This document shows, in pieces, positions 19,688-28,890 of a stretch of DNA of 64,000 nucleotides. Below the pieces are notes generated by a model. That model saw only the letters and a program-made list of their open reading frames with translations, searched no databases and was not told the origin of the DNA. Made by a program: the position numbers and the translations under genes. The stretch's first letter is position 1. The number at the start of each line of letters is the position of its first letter. This DNA comes from Stenotrophomonas indicatrix (GTDB taxonomy: Bacteria; Pseudomonadota; Gammaproteobacteria; Xanthomonadales; Xanthomonadaceae), in contig NZ_PEJS01000001.1 in assembly GCF_002750975.1 (NCBI RefSeq), positions 1 to 64,000 of the forward strand, given 5' to 3'.

Positions 19688-19706
19688 TGCCGGCCGCTGG
19701 CCGGCA
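19684..19706 (+). repeat. SMAG REP overlapping the SURF1 stop codon
   Basis: GTAGTGCCGGCCGCTGGCCGGCA palindrome. Its first bases read cggTAG and end the SURF1 gene in frame. Confidence 0.88.
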
Positions 19707-19737
19707 TCCCTTTCCCAACCATGAGAAAATGCCCTGC

Positions 19738-20307
19738 ATGAACACTGCTACCTCCCCGCAGGCGCGCGGCAACGGCCGCCGGACCCTGGTGCTGCTGTTC
19801 GCCGTTTTCTTCGGGGCGATGGCGCTGGCCGCCCTCCTGCGTTTCTCCGGCTGGCAGCCAACCGCGCACCGCAATGCAGGGCAATTGCTGAAGCCGCCGG
19901 TGGATCTGCGCCAGCAACCGCCGACGCTGGCCAATGGCGCGGCCTACCCCTGGAACCCCGAGGCGCGCACATGGCGCCTGTTGGTGGCCCCGGCCGGAGC
20001 CTGCGACGCGCAGTGCGTCACTTTGTCGCAGGGACTGGGCAAGGTGTGGCAGCTGTTCGGCCATAACGCCGATAATGTCGAGATCCTGTGGCTGGGAACG
20101 CCACCGGCGTCGATCGCCTCGCTGCCCGCGCTGCGGCCGCTGGCCCCGTCGCCAGCCCTGCGCGCGGCGCTGCCTGGCGTCGATGATCCGGCGGGTCTGC
20201 CGGTCTACGTGATCGATCCGAACGGCTTCGTGATCATGCGTCATGCCCCCGGGAGCGATCTCGGCGGTCTGCGCAAGGACATGGCCACGTTGCTGAAACT
20301 GAAGTGA
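19738..20307 (+). CDS. Membrane-anchored thioredoxin-fold protein, SCO-like
   Basis: 189 residues: N-terminal anchor (about 20-42), a short linker and a thioredoxin-like domain (about 85-189). A Cys-X3-Cys (CDAQC, about 91-95) follows a strand, and the C-terminal half has GLPVYVIDPNGFVIMRHAPG and DLGGLRKDMATLL, all at the places expected in SCO/SenC proteins, which carry copper to CuA. The usual proline-rich CPxxC context is missing, so it is at best a divergent SCO. Position between SURF1 and ctaA supports an oxidase assembly job. The ATG at 19738 is preferred over one at 19729. Confidence 0.75.
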   Translation: MNTATSPQARGNGRRTLVLLFAVFFGAMALAALLRFSGWQPTAHRNAGQLLKPPVDLRQQPPTLANGAAYPWNPEARTWRLLVAPAGACDAQCVTLSQGLGKVWQLFGHNADNVEILWLGTPPASIASLPALRPLAPSPALRAALPGVDDPAGLPVYVIDPNGFVIMRHAPGSDLGGLRKDMATLLKLK

Positions 20308-20317
20308 GTCCCGTTTG

Positions 20318-21481
20318 ATGAGCCTTTCCGCGCGTCCGGCGCTGCACCGCAATTTCCACCGCCTGGCGTGGTTCGCCATGATCATGACCGCGAGCACGAT
20401 CATGTTCGGTGCCTTCGTGCGCCTGTCCGATGCCGGCCTGAGCTGCCCGGACTGGCCGACCTGCTATGGGCAGGCAACCTGGCCGCAGCACGTGGAAGAG
20501 ACCATCGGCCACCCGGCAGCGGAGATCCGTCCGCTGGAAACACACAAGGCCTGGCGTGAGCAGGTGCACCGCTTCCTGGCCGGCGCGCTCGGCATCGAGA
20601 TCCTGACCCTGGCCCTGCTGGCCACGCGCAAGCGGCGTTTCGGAAGCACGGCGGTGGTCACCGCCTGCGTGCTGGTGGCCGCGGGCATACCGCTGTACAT
20701 GATGGGCTGGCATGGAACCGCCAGCGCACTGGCGCTGGTCGGCGAGGCCATCCTGCTGATCGCGGCGCTGCGCTGGAGCAACATCGACCTGGCGCGCGCT
20801 GCGCTGCTGACGTTGGCGGTGGTGATCTTCCAGGCGCTGCTGGGCATGTGGACGGTGACCCTGCTGCTCAAGCCGATCGTGGTGATGGGTCATCTGCTGG
20901 GCGGCATGCTGATGTTCGGCCTGCTGGTGTGGATGGCCTGGCGTGCCACGCACATGCCGATCACCCTGGCCGAGGCGCCGAAGCTGAAGTGGCTGCTGCG
21001 CATTGGCGTGGCGGTGCTGGTCACCCAGATCGCGCTGGGTGGCTGGGTCAGCGCCAACTACGCGGCGCTGGCGTGCGGCGGCGGCAGCGCCTCGCTGGAC
21101 AACTTCCCGCGCTGTGCCAACCAGTGGTGGCCGCAGCACAACTTCGCCGAGGGCTTCACCCTGTGGCGCGGTATCGGCGTGGACTACGAAGGCGGCGTGC
21201 TCGACGGTGCCTCGCGCATCGCCATCCAGATGGCCCATCGCCTGTTTGCCATCGTCGTTGCCGTTTACCTGCTGTGGCTGGGCCTGCGCCTGTTCCGGCT
21301 GCCGAGCATGCGCGGCTGGGCTTCGGCCCTGGTCGCGCTGCTGGTGCTGCAGGTCACCCTCGGCATCCTCAACGTGAAGCTGGCGCTGCCGCTGGAAGTG
21401 GCAGTGGCGCACAACGGCGTTGCCGTTGCCCTGTTGTTTGTATTGGTCAGCCTGCTGGCCCGCCTGCGTGCCCCGGACTGA
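20318..21481 (+). CDS. ctaA: Heme A synthase (COX15/CtaA)
   Basis: Inner-membrane enzyme that oxidises heme O to heme A. 387 residues, eight helices. Conserved histidines and motifs: HRLAWFAM (helix 1), [12 protein letters not shown] with its Cys pair, [18 protein letters not shown] and [10 protein letters not shown]. This is the long alpha/gammaproteobacterial type. ATG at 20318 is used; the in-frame TTG three bases before is less likely. It lies 10 bases after the SCO-like gene. Confidence 0.96.
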   Translation: MSLSARPALHRNFHRLAWFAMIMTASTIMFGAFVRLSDAGLSCPDWPTCYGQATWPQHVEETIGHPAAEIRPLETHKAWREQVHRFLAGALGIEILTLALLATRKRRFGSTAVVTACVLVAAGIPLYMMGWHGTASALALVGEAILLIAALRWSNIDLARAALLTLAVVIFQALLGMWTVTLLLKPIVVMGHLLGGMLMFGLLVWMAWRATHMPITLAEAPKLKWLLRIGVAVLVTQIALGGWVSANYAALACGGGSASLDNFPRCANQWWPQHNFAEGFTLWRGIGVDYEGGVLDGASRIAIQMAHRLFAIVVAVYLLWLGLRLFRLPSMRGWASALVALLVLQVTLGILNVKLALPLEVAVAHNGVAVALLFVLVSLLARLRAPD

Positions 21482-21485
21482 TCCC

Positions 21486-22379
21486 ATGTTTTCCAACTAT
21501 CGCCAGTACTGGGACCTGACCAAGCCCAAGGTCGTCGCCCTTATCGTCTTCACCGCCCTGGTCGGCATGGTCCTGGCCATTCCCGGCGTGCCCAGCTGGG
21601 AGCAGGTGCGTGCCGGCCTGCTCGGCTTCCTCGGCATCTGGCTTGCCGCGTCCGCCGCTGCAGCCATCAACCAGCTGCTGGATGCGCACATCGACGCGCA
21701 GATGGCGCGCACCTCGTGGCGTCCGCTGGTGGTGGGCAAGGTCAAGCCGTGGCAGGTGCTGGTGTTCGCCGGCGTGCTGATCGTGCTGTCGATGGCGATC
21801 CTGGTGCTGTGGGTGAACTGGATCACCGCGGTGCTGACCTTCGCCTCGCTGATCGGTTATGCGGTGATCTACACCGTCTACCTGAAACGTGCGACCTCGC
21901 AGAACATCGTCATCGGTGGTCTGGCCGGTGCGATGCCGCCGATGCTGGGGTGGGCGGCGGTGACCGGCATGCAGGGGCAGTCGGACTGGGCGTACTCGTC
22001 GCTGCTGGTGCTGATCATCTTCATCTGGACGCCGCCGCACTTCTGGGCGCTGGCGATCTTCCGTCGCGAGGATTACGCCAAGGCGGAAATCCCGATGCTG
22101 CCGGTCACCCATGGCGTGGTGCACACGCGCAAGCAGATCATGGCGTACTCGGTGGTGCTGGCGCTGGTCTGCCTGCTGCCGTACCTGGTTGGCATGAGCG
22201 GAGCGTTCTACCTGGGCGGGGCGATCGTGCTCAACGCGGTGTTCCTCTGGTACGCCTGGCGCATGCTCAACCCGCCGGACGAGCTGTTCTCGATGAAGAT
22301 GTTCAGTTACTCCATCGTCTACCTGATGGCGCTGTTCGCCTTCCTGCTGGTGGACCACTGGATCCTGCCCTGGTTGTGA
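21486..22379 (+). CDS. cyoE: Protoheme IX farnesyltransferase (heme O synthase)
   Basis: UbiA-type prenyltransferase that adds a farnesyl group to heme B, giving heme O for CtaA. 297 residues, about nine helices. The first Asp-rich site reads [15 protein letters not shown] (about 60-75), and the second region includes YTVYLKR and [10 protein letters not shown]. It starts four bases after ctaA and ends the cox cluster. Confidence 0.96.
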   Translation: MFSNYRQYWDLTKPKVVALIVFTALVGMVLAIPGVPSWEQVRAGLLGFLGIWLAASAAAAINQLLDAHIDAQMARTSWRPLVVGKVKPWQVLVFAGVLIVLSMAILVLWVNWITAVLTFASLIGYAVIYTVYLKRATSQNIVIGGLAGAMPPMLGWAAVTGMQGQSDWAYSSLLVLIIFIWTPPHFWALAIFRREDYAKAEIPMLPVTHGVVHTRKQIMAYSVVLALVCLLPYLVGMSGAFYLGGAIVLNAVFLWYAWRMLNPPDELFSMKMFSYSIVYLMALFAFLLVDHWILPWL

Positions 22380-22390
22380 CGGGGTGACGC

Positions 22391-22447
22391 CGCCGGGCAT
22401 GGCCCGGCGCTACCACCGCGTCAGGTAGCGCCGGGCCATGCCCGGCG
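22391..22447. repeat. SMAG REP pair, inverted, after cyoE
   Basis: CGCCGGGCATGGCCCGGCGCTAC (22391-22413) and GTAGCGCCGGGCCATGCCCGG (from 22425 to 22447) face each other. The pair lies between convergent genes and could fold as one long hairpin, acting as a two-way barrier to transcription or mRNA decay. Confidence 0.88.
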
Positions 22448-22459
22448 ATGTTCCACAGG

Positions 22460-23431
22460 TCAGGGCGCGCGCTTGGCATACCGTTGCGCGATCACGCCGC
22501 AGACGATCAGCTGGATCTGGTGATAGATCATCACCGGCAGCACGATCGCGCCGAGGCTGCCCCCAGCGAACAGCACCTTGGCGATCGGAACGCCGGTGGC
22601 CAGGCTCTTCTTCGAGCCGCAGAACACGATGGCGATCTCGTCTTCGCGGTTGAAGCGCAGGCGGCGGGCGATGAAGGTGATCAGCGGCATGGCGATGCCC
22701 AGCAGTACCGCCGCCACCACCGCCACCGCGAACAGTGACAGCAGGGGCGTCTTGCTCCACAACCCCTCGGTAACCGCTTCGCCGAATGCCGAGTACACCA
22801 CCAGCAGGATCGTGGCCTGGTCGGTGTAGCGCAGCAGCGCGCGCTGTTTCTCAACCCAGCCGGCGATCCACGGGCGCAGCAGGTGGCCGGCCGCGAACGG
22901 CACCAGCAGCTGCAGCATGATGCCGCCGATGGCATGCAGCGGGTCATGCACGCCGCCGGAGGTACCGGCCAGTGCGGTCAGCAGCAGGGGCGTGAGGAAC
23001 ACGCCGAGGATGCTCGACAGCGAAGCACTGCACACGGCCGCCGGCACGTTGCCGCGCGCCATCGAGGTGAACGCGATGGACGACTGCACGGTGGAGGGCA
23101 GGGTGCACAGGAACAGCACGCCCAGGTACAGCTCAGGTGTCAGCAGCCAGCCGGACAACGGCTTGAACAACAGCCCCAGCAGCGGGAACAGGATGAAGGT
23201 GCAGGCGAGGATCGTCAGGTGCAGGCGCCAGTGCAGCATGCCGCCGATGATCGATTCGCGTGGCAGGCGCGCGCCGTGCAGGAAGAACAGCGCGGCGATG
23301 GCGACGGTGGTGACATCGTCGAGCACCAGGGCGGCGGCGCCTTTCATCGGCAGCAGCGAGGCCAGGCCGACGGTGCACAGCAGGGCGAGGGTGAAGTTGT
23401 CCGGTCGCAGGCGCGACCACCAGCGGGTCAT
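22460..23431 (-). CDS. SBF-like bile acid:sodium symporter family protein
   Basis: 323-residue inner-membrane protein with about ten helices. It fits the YfeH/SBF_like branch: PDNFTLALLCTVGLASLLP near the start, then LFFLHGARLPR, LPSTVQSSIAFTSMARGN and FCGSKKSLATGVPI, the crossover-helix motifs of the family. Substrate is not known for this branch (bile acid names are historical). AGGAG lies ahead of the ATG at 23431. Ends 12 bases from the REP pair. Confidence 0.88.
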   Translation of the reverse strand: MTRWWSRLRPDNFTLALLCTVGLASLLPMKGAAALVLDDVTTVAIAALFFLHGARLPRESIIGGMLHWRLHLTILACTFILFPLLGLLFKPLSGWLLTPELYLGVLFLCTLPSTVQSSIAFTSMARGNVPAAVCSASLSSILGVFLTPLLLTALAGTSGGVHDPLHAIGGIMLQLLVPFAAGHLLRPWIAGWVEKQRALLRYTDQATILLVVYSAFGEAVTEGLWSKTPLLSLFAVAVVAAVLLGIAMPLITFIARRLRFNREDEIAIVFCGSKKSLATGVPIAKVLFAGGSLGAIVLPVMIYHQIQLIVCGVIAQRYAKRAP

Positions 23432-23471
23432 GGTGGATGGGCTCCTTGGTGCGGGGGGATTACCCCGGGAA

Positions 23472-23972
23472 TCAGGGGGTGGGAGAAGGGATCGCCAGAC
23501 GCTCGCGGGTGGCCGCTTCCAACGACTTCAGGCCGGCTCGCTGGCCCAGTTGCAGCGCCTGTTCCGGGCTGGCGTGTTCGTAGCGTGCGTTGACCAGGCC
23601 GAGCACGGCACCGGCGCGGTTGCCGGAAGCGCAGTGCAGCAGCACCGGCCCCTGGCTCTGCTGCAGCGCCTGGTGCACGGCGCGCAGGTTGGTGGCATCC
23701 AGGCCCTCGGCGCCGGCTACCGGGATGCGCACATAGCGCAGGCCGAGCGCTTCGGCCTCGCGTGTTTCATCGAAGCCGCGATCTTCATCGGGTTGGCGCA
23801 GGTCGATTACCGTGCGCACGCCTTGGGCAGCCAGTTCGTGCAGTTGCGCGGCCGTGGGCTGGCCACCGGCGTAGAGGCCGGGGCGGACTTCAGCAAGAAC
23901 AGGGTCCGCAGCCCAGGCCGGCAGGATCGGGCAGAGCGACAACAACAGCAGGCAGGTCAGGCGCAGCAGCAT
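23472..23972 (-). CDS. Periplasmic dual-specificity-like phosphatase
   Basis: 166 residues with a signal peptide (cleaved near AWAAD, about 21). The phosphatase loop HCASGNRAG (about 109-117) has the Cys-X5-Arg signature, and RTVIDLRQPDEDRG (about 50-63) matches the BLH/DSP-like family (DUF442) that also occurs fused to persulfide dioxygenases. It is secreted here, which is unusual for the family and leaves the substrate open. GGAGAG precedes the start. It lies downstream of dnaG on the same strand, 26 bases away. Confidence 0.82.
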   Translation of the reverse strand: MLLRLTCLLLLSLCPILPAWAADPVLAEVRPGLYAGGQPTAAQLHELAAQGVRTVIDLRQPDEDRGFDETREAEALGLRYVRIPVAGAEGLDATNLRAVHQALQQSQGPVLLHCASGNRAGAVLGLVNARYEHASPEQALQLGQRAGLKSLEAATRERLAIPSPTP

Positions 23973-23998
23973 GCTCTCTCCGGGAATGTGTTCTGCCG

Positions 23999-25738
23999 CT
24001 ACAGGCGCAGATTGGCGCGTGCCTTCAGCAGCTCGCGCATCTCGTACTTGTCAGTATCGTCCAGACCCTGTTGTCGCTGCTTGGCGTTGAGGTCGTCGAT
24101 CCGCTGGAACAGCAGCTGCTTCTCCAGCTGGCCGACCGCGTCATGCAGTTCCACCGTCCACATCGCTTCATCGCCCGCCAGCGTCTGCGCGGCCAAGGTG
24201 TGCAGCGAGGCCTGTTCTTCGCGGCCGTCGAAATGCTCCAGCAGGGCGCCGGTACTGATGTCCGGGCGCTGTTCGACCAGCCCCAGCAATTCCAGCAGCA
24301 GCTCAACGCCCGGCAGGCGCAGGCCCTGGAAGTGGTGCTTGCCGCCCAGGGTCAGGGCCAGCGACGGCTGCTGCAGCAGGACGGCGATCGCGCCACGCAC
24401 CAGGCTGCGCTTGGCCGCCGGCTGGATCGTGCGCGGAGCGGCGCGTTGTGGCATCTGCGGCCGGCCCGCCTGCGCGTTGCCGCCCAGGCCGGTCAGCTGT
24501 GCCAACTGCTGCTTCATCAGATCGCCGAAGGCACCATCGGGAATCTGCGCCAGCATCGGCTTGGCGCGCTCGGCCAGCCGTGCCTTGCCATCCAGCGTGC
24601 CCAGGTTGATCTCGCGGGTCAGCTCGTCGAAGAAGAACTGCGACAGCGGCGTGGCCTGCTTCAAGCGTTCGTCGAAGGCCTCGGCGCCTTCCTTGCGCAC
24701 GATGCTGTCCGGGTCTTCGCCGTCGGGCAGGAACAGGAAGAAGGCCTGGCGGCCGTCCTTCATGCGTGGCAGCACCGATTCCAGCGCCTTCCAGCCGGCG
24801 CGGCGGCCGGCGGCGTCGCCATCGAAGCAGAAGAACACGTCCGGCGCGTTGCGGAACAACAGTTCGGCGTGGTCCGGCGTGGTCGCCGTGCCCAGCGTCG
24901 CCACCGCCTGGGTGACGCCGAACTGGAACAGCGAGACCACGTCCATGTAGCCCTCGACCACGATCAAGCGCTCGATCCTCTGGTTGGCCTGGCGCACCTG
25001 CCACAGGCCGTACAGCTCGCGGCCCTTGTGGAACAGCGCGGTCTCGGGCGAGTTGAGGTACTTGGGGCCGTCATCCTTCTCGAACACGCGCCCGCCGAAG
25101 GCGATCACCCGGCCACGGCGGTCGAAGATCGGGAACATCACCCGGTCGCGGAACTTGTCGTAGACGTGGCCGCGGTCGTTCTTTGAGAACAGGCCGGCGC
25201 GGTCGAGCAGCTTCATCCGCCGCTCGTCCTTGCCCAGTGCGTCGCGCAGGCCGCTGTAGCCATCAGGTGCATAGCCGATCTGGAAGCGCGCGCGGTTCTC
25301 TTCATCCACGCCGCGGCCATCGAGGTAGCTGCGGGCTTTCTCGCTGCCCTCAAGGTTCTTCTGGAAGAACTTGGTTGCCGCGTCCAGCGCCGAATACAGC
25401 TCGCGGCTGTCATCCTGCTGCTGGGCACTGCGTGGGTTCTCGCTGCGCGGCACTTCCATGCCGGCACGCTTGGCCAGTTCATCCACCGCGTCGAGGAATT
25501 CGAGGCGGTCGTAGTTCATCAGGAAGCTGATGGCCGTGCCGTGCGCGCCGCAGCCGAAGCAGTGATAGAACTGCTTGGTCGGCGAGACGGTGAACGAGGC
25601 CGAGCGTTCGTCATGGAACGGGCAGCGCGCGGCGTACTCCTTGCCCTGGCGCTTCAACGGCACGCGGCTGCCCACCACCTCGACGATGTCGGAGCGGGCC
25701 AGCAGGTCGTCGATGAAAGCGTCGGGGATACGGGCCAT
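23999..25738 (-). CDS. dnaG: DNA primase
   Basis: Makes RNA primers for replication with the DnaB helicase. 579 residues. N-terminal zinc domain: CPFHDERSASF then FYHCFGCG (ligands Cys-His-Cys-Cys at about 40-64). TOPRIM core: VVEGYMDVV (about 265) and CFDGDAAGRRA (about 307). The C-terminal helicase-binding domain covers about 430-579. The start is the ATG at 25738 (MARIPDAF); the frame extends six bases to a TTG. The gene belongs to the rpsU-yqeY-yihY-dnaG series; rpoD does not follow. Confidence 0.97.
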   Translation of the reverse strand: MARIPDAFIDDLLARSDIVEVVGSRVPLKRQGKEYAARCPFHDERSASFTVSPTKQFYHCFGCGAHGTAISFLMNYDRLEFLDAVDELAKRAGMEVPRSENPRSAQQQDDSRELYSALDAATKFFQKNLEGSEKARSYLDGRGVDEENRARFQIGYAPDGYSGLRDALGKDERRMKLLDRAGLFSKNDRGHVYDKFRDRVMFPIFDRRGRVIAFGGRVFEKDDGPKYLNSPETALFHKGRELYGLWQVRQANQRIERLIVVEGYMDVVSLFQFGVTQAVATLGTATTPDHAELLFRNAPDVFFCFDGDAAGRRAGWKALESVLPRMKDGRQAFFLFLPDGEDPDSIVRKEGAEAFDERLKQATPLSQFFFDELTREINLGTLDGKARLAERAKPMLAQIPDGAFGDLMKQQLAQLTGLGGNAQAGRPQMPQRAAPRTIQPAAKRSLVRGAIAVLLQQPSLALTLGGKHHFQGLRLPGVELLLELLGLVEQRPDISTGALLEHFDGREEQASLHTLAAQTLAGDEAMWTVELHDAVGQLEKQLLFQRIDDLNAKQRQQGLDDTDKYEMRELLKARANLRL

Positions 25739-25798
25739 GGGCAACGAGGCAGGGCGCGGCGGCAGCCACGCGGAAGGGGGGAAGTCAGTCCCCCTAGT

Positions 25799-26758
25799 TT
25801 ACCCCTTGCCGGCCACGTTCCCGGGCGCGTTCGCCGCAGTGCCAGGGTCGATGCCGGCAGCGAGCAGATGATGGCGTGCGCGCAGGCGTTCATCGATCAC
25901 CGCGGTCATCAGCGCGCCGACGAAGAAGACCACGGTGGCGTAGTAGATCCAGACCAGCGAGATCACCAGCGCACCCATCGAGCCGTAAGCGCTGCCCGGT
26001 GCGACGGTGGCGATGTACACGCCGATGCCATAGCGGCCGAGTGCGAACAGCGCCGAGGTGATGAGGCCGCCGATGAAGGCCTGGCGCCACGCCACGCGCC
26101 GGTCCGGCAGGTAGTGATACATGAAGGCGAAGCCGACCGCGTACAGCAGCAGGCTGGTCAGGTAGCCGATGGCCGGCAGGATCGAGGGCAGCTGCGCAAA
26201 GGCCACCTGCAGCACGGTGGTGGCGGTCATCGACAGGATCAGCAGGAAGCCCAGCGCCAGCACCACGCCGAAGGAGAACACGCGCTTGCGCAGCCACGCC
26301 TTGATGCCCTCCAGGCGTTCGCCGCTGGTGCGGAAGATCAGGTTCAGTGCGTTCTGCAACTGGGCAAACACCGCAGTGGCGCCAACGAACAGCAGCAGCG
26401 TGCTCCACAGCCCGGCCAGCGATCCGACGTCGGGCTGGTTGTCGGCATTCTTCAGCACGGTTTCGGCCACGGTCGCGGCACTGCTGCCGGCCACCGAGCT
26501 GATCTGGTCGACCAGGGCCTGCTGTGCCGGCGGATACAGCGATGCGGTCAGCCACAGCAGCAGCACCAGCAGCGGCGCCATCGACAGCAGGGCATAGAAG
26601 GAAACCGAGGCGGCCTGGGTCAGCACGTCGATTTCGACGAAGCGCTTGACGACGGCCATCGGGAAACTGTCCTGCAGGCGCTTGATGTACTTGTGCAGGG
26701 ACGCGGGGCCGCCGTGCGGCGCGCTGTCTTCGGGGGCGTGGGACGTTGGATCAACCAT
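25799..26758 (-). CDS. YihY/BrkB-family inner-membrane protein
   Basis: 319 residues with six hydrophobic helices and a soluble region after helix 2. Family marks include ASVSFYALLSMAPLLVLLLW near the N-terminus, RTSGERLEGIKAWLRKR in the middle and SAYGSMGALVISLVWIYY near the end. Long named for ribonuclease BN or serum resistance, but the true role is not settled. It lies between yqeY and dnaG on the same strand, where enterobacteria have no gene. Confidence 0.88.
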   Translation of the reverse strand: MVDPTSHAPEDSAPHGGPASLHKYIKRLQDSFPMAVVKRFVEIDVLTQAASVSFYALLSMAPLLVLLLWLTASLYPPAQQALVDQISSVAGSSAATVAETVLKNADNQPDVGSLAGLWSTLLLFVGATAVFAQLQNALNLIFRTSGERLEGIKAWLRKRVFSFGVVLALGFLLILSMTATTVLQVAFAQLPSILPAIGYLTSLLLYAVGFAFMYHYLPDRRVAWRQAFIGGLITSALFALGRYGIGVYIATVAPGSAYGSMGALVISLVWIYYATVVFFVGALMTAVIDERLRARHHLLAAGIDPGTAANAPGNVAGKG

Positions 26759-26827
26759 GCCGGAGTTGTAGCAGCACCACGTCGAAGACGCGGTGAAGCA
26801 GGTGCGCAGGAGCGCGTCCCGCAGTCC

Positions 26828-26853
26828 CTTCGCAGTGCGGAAGGGACCCGGGT
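26828..26853 (-). other. Hairpin between yqeY and yihY
   Basis: gtcccttc/gaaggac-type dyad (gtcccttcgcagtgcggaagggac) just past the yqeY stop. No T tract follows, so it is not a classical terminator; it may stabilise the yqeY message. Confidence 0.45.
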
Positions 26854-26863
26854 CTGGCGTTGC

Positions 26864-27307
26864 TTACGACAGCGCCTGCTTGACCAGCTTGGACACCAGG
26901 CCCATGTCGGCCTGGCCGGCCAGCTTGGGCTTCAGCGCGCCCATCAGCTTGCCCATGTCGGCCGCGCTGCTGGCGCCGGTTTCGGCGATGGCCGCCTGGA
27001 TGGCCGCGACAATCTCGGCTTCGCCCATCTTGGCCGGCAGGTAAGCTTCGATCACCACGATTTCGGCGCGCTCGATTGCCGCCAGGTCTTCGCGGTTGGC
27101 CGCTTCAAACTGGCTGACCGAGTCCTTGCGCTGCTTGACCATCTTGTCGAGCACCGCGATCACGGCGGTGTCGTCGAGCTCGATGCGCTCGTCGACTTCC
27201 TTCTGCTTGATGGCGGCGTTGATCAGGCGGATGACGCCCAGCTTGTGCTTCTCGCCGCCCTTCATGGCGGCCTTCATGTCTTCGGTGAGCTGCTGCTTCA
27301 TGCTCAT
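26864..27307 (-). CDS. yqeY: GatB/YqeY domain protein
   Basis: 147-residue cytosolic protein made only of the YqeY domain, which in GatB binds the tRNA acceptor region. Seen: MKGGEKHKLGVIRLINAAIK, DTAVIAVLDKMVKQRKDS and YLPAKMGEAEI. Stand-alone YqeY proteins have no firmly known role. GAGG seven bases before the ATG at 27307 supports that start. It follows rpsU on the same strand after a terminator-like hairpin. Confidence 0.93.
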   Translation of the reverse strand: MSMKQQLTEDMKAAMKGGEKHKLGVIRLINAAIKQKEVDERIELDDTAVIAVLDKMVKQRKDSVSQFEAANREDLAAIERAEIVVIEAYLPAKMGEAEIVAAIQAAIAETGASSAADMGKLMGALKPKLAGQADMGLVSKLVKQALS

Positions 27308-27359
27308 GACGAACCTCGTGGTGGTAGTGGGGCAGGGCGGATGCCCGGGCCCGGAAACG

Positions 27360-27392
27360 CAAAAAGCCGGCGACGCTCGCGCGTGCCGGCTT
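27360..27392 (-). terminator. Terminator downstream of rpsU
   Basis: On the minus strand, aagccggc...gccggc with a 16-base loop is followed by ttttt. Placed about 50 bases past the rpsU stop and 50 bases before yqeY, it likely limits read-through, keeping S21 synthesis above that of the downstream genes. Confidence 0.75.
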
Positions 27393-27440
27393 CGACTCCA
27401 TCGCGGCAGGGAATGCCCACCGCAATGAAGATGCGTCCGA

Positions 27441-27656
27441 TCAGTACAGGCGCTGACGCTTGGTAACGTCGCGCGACGAGCGGCGCAGCTGACGCTTCAC
27501 AGCAGCGGCGGCCTTGCGCTTGCGCTCCTGGGTCGGCTTTTCGTAGAACTCGCGCTTGCGGGTTTCGGCCAGCACACCGGCCTTTTCGCAAGTGCGCTTG
27601 AAGCGGCGAAGAGCAAACTCAAAGGGTTCGTTCTCGCGGACTTTGACGCTGGGCAT
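27441..27656 (-). CDS. rpsU: 30S ribosomal protein S21
   Basis: 71-residue basic protein of the small subunit platform, required for initiation on native mRNAs. The sequence ([20 protein letters not shown] at the start, [22 protein letters not shown] basic end) is near the E. coli form in length and composition. GGAGA precedes the start. Strong promoter upstream at 27705-27732. Head of the rpsU-yqeY-yihY-dnaG series and divergent from tsaD, a conserved arrangement. Confidence 0.98.
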
Positions 27657-27704
27657 GGAATCTCCGGGACACAGTAGAACCGGGTCACGCCCGGCGAGCC
27701 GCAC

Positions 27705-27732
27705 ATTATAGTGGCGAATAAACAAACTGCAA
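27705..27732 (-). promoter_or_regulatory. rpsU promoter
   Basis: Minus strand TTGCAG (27732-27727) and a perfect TATAAT (27710-27705), 16 bases apart, about 50 bases before the rpsU start codon. Confidence 0.75.
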
Positions 27733-27822
27733 GCCACAAATCCTGAATAGGGGCAAGTTGTTGGATTGCAGTGAGGCCTGCCAGTTCCCCGAGGGGTTGG
27801 CAGGGGCGTCATAATAGCAGGC

Positions 27823-28848
27823 ATGCGAGTCCTTGGCATCGAATCTTCCTGTGACGAGACCGGCGTGGCGGTGTATGACACCGACCTGGCCGGCAGCGCT
27901 GCCCTGCGCGCCCATGCGGTCTACAGCCAGATCGCCCTGCACGCCGAGTACGGCGGTGTGGTGCCTGAACTGGCCAGCCGTGACCACGTGCGCAAGCTGC
28001 TGCCGTTGATCCGGCAGACGCTGGCCGAGGCCGGGCTTGGTGTGAACGACATCGACGGGGTGGCCTACACCGCCGGCCCCGGCCTGGTCGGGGCGCTGCT
28101 GGTGGGCGCCGGCGTGGCCCGGTCGCTGGCCTGGGCGCTGGAGATCCCCGCCGTGGGCGTGCACCACATGGAAGGTCACCTGTTGGCGCCGCTGATGGAA
28201 GACGATCCGCCGCAGGCCCCGTTCGTGGCCCTGCTGGTGTCCGGTGGCCATACCCAGCTGGTGGCCGTCGATGCCATCGGCCAGTACCGGCTGCTGGGCG
28301 AAACCCTGGACGACGCCGCAGGCGAAGCCTTCGACAAGACCGCCAAGATGATGGGCCTGCCGTACCCGGGCGGGCCGCAGCTGGCCGCGCTGGCCGAGCA
28401 GGGCACGCCGGGCGTCTACCGCTTCACGCGGCCGATGACCGACCGCCCGGGCCTGGATTTCAGCTTCTCCGGCCTGAAGACCCAGGTCCTGATGGCCTGG
28501 CGCGACAGCGACCAGAGCGAGCAGACCCGCGCCGACATCGCCCGTGGCTTTGAAGACGCCGTGGTCGAGACCCTGTGCATCAAGTGCGAACGCGCGTTGG
28601 AAGCGGCCGGCACCAATGTGATCGTGGTGGCCGGCGGCGTGGGTGCGAACAAGCGCCTGCGCGCCCGCCTGCAGCAGATGGCCGAGCGCCTCGGCGGCCG
28701 CGCCTGCTTCCCGCGGCCGGCGTTGTGCACCGACAACGGCGCGATGATCGCCTTCGCCGGCGCGCTGCGCCTGCTGGCGGGCCAGCACAGCCCGCCGAAG
28801 GTGGACGTCACGCCGCGTTGGGACATGGCGACGCTGCCGGCGGTGTGA
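27823..28848 (+). CDS. tsaD: tRNA N6-adenosine threonylcarbamoyltransferase
   Basis: Transfers the threonylcarbamoyl group to A37 of ANN-decoding tRNAs with TsaB and TsaE. 341 residues of the ASKHA fold: [15 protein letters not shown] at the N-terminus, metal-binding HHMEGH (about 110-115), and the nucleotide-binding [13 protein letters not shown] (about 268-280). Full length and intact. A CATAAT box just upstream hints at a very short leader. Confidence 0.97.
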
Positions 28849-28861
28849 AGCCCCGCAACCG

Positions 28862-28884
28862 GTAGCGCCGGGCCATGCCCGGCG
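28862..28884 (+). repeat. SMAG REP after tsaD
   Basis: Single GTAGCGCCGGGCCATGCCCGG element between the convergent tsaD and HEPN-like genes, 13 bases past the tsaD stop. Confidence 0.88.
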
Positions 28885-28890
28885 GACGCA

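Noticed and set aside
23472..23972. Beta-lactamase hydrolase-like protein as a resistance gene
   Set aside because: The motif is a Cys-X5-Arg phosphatase loop with a signal peptide; the BLH name reflects gene fusions, not lactam cleavage.
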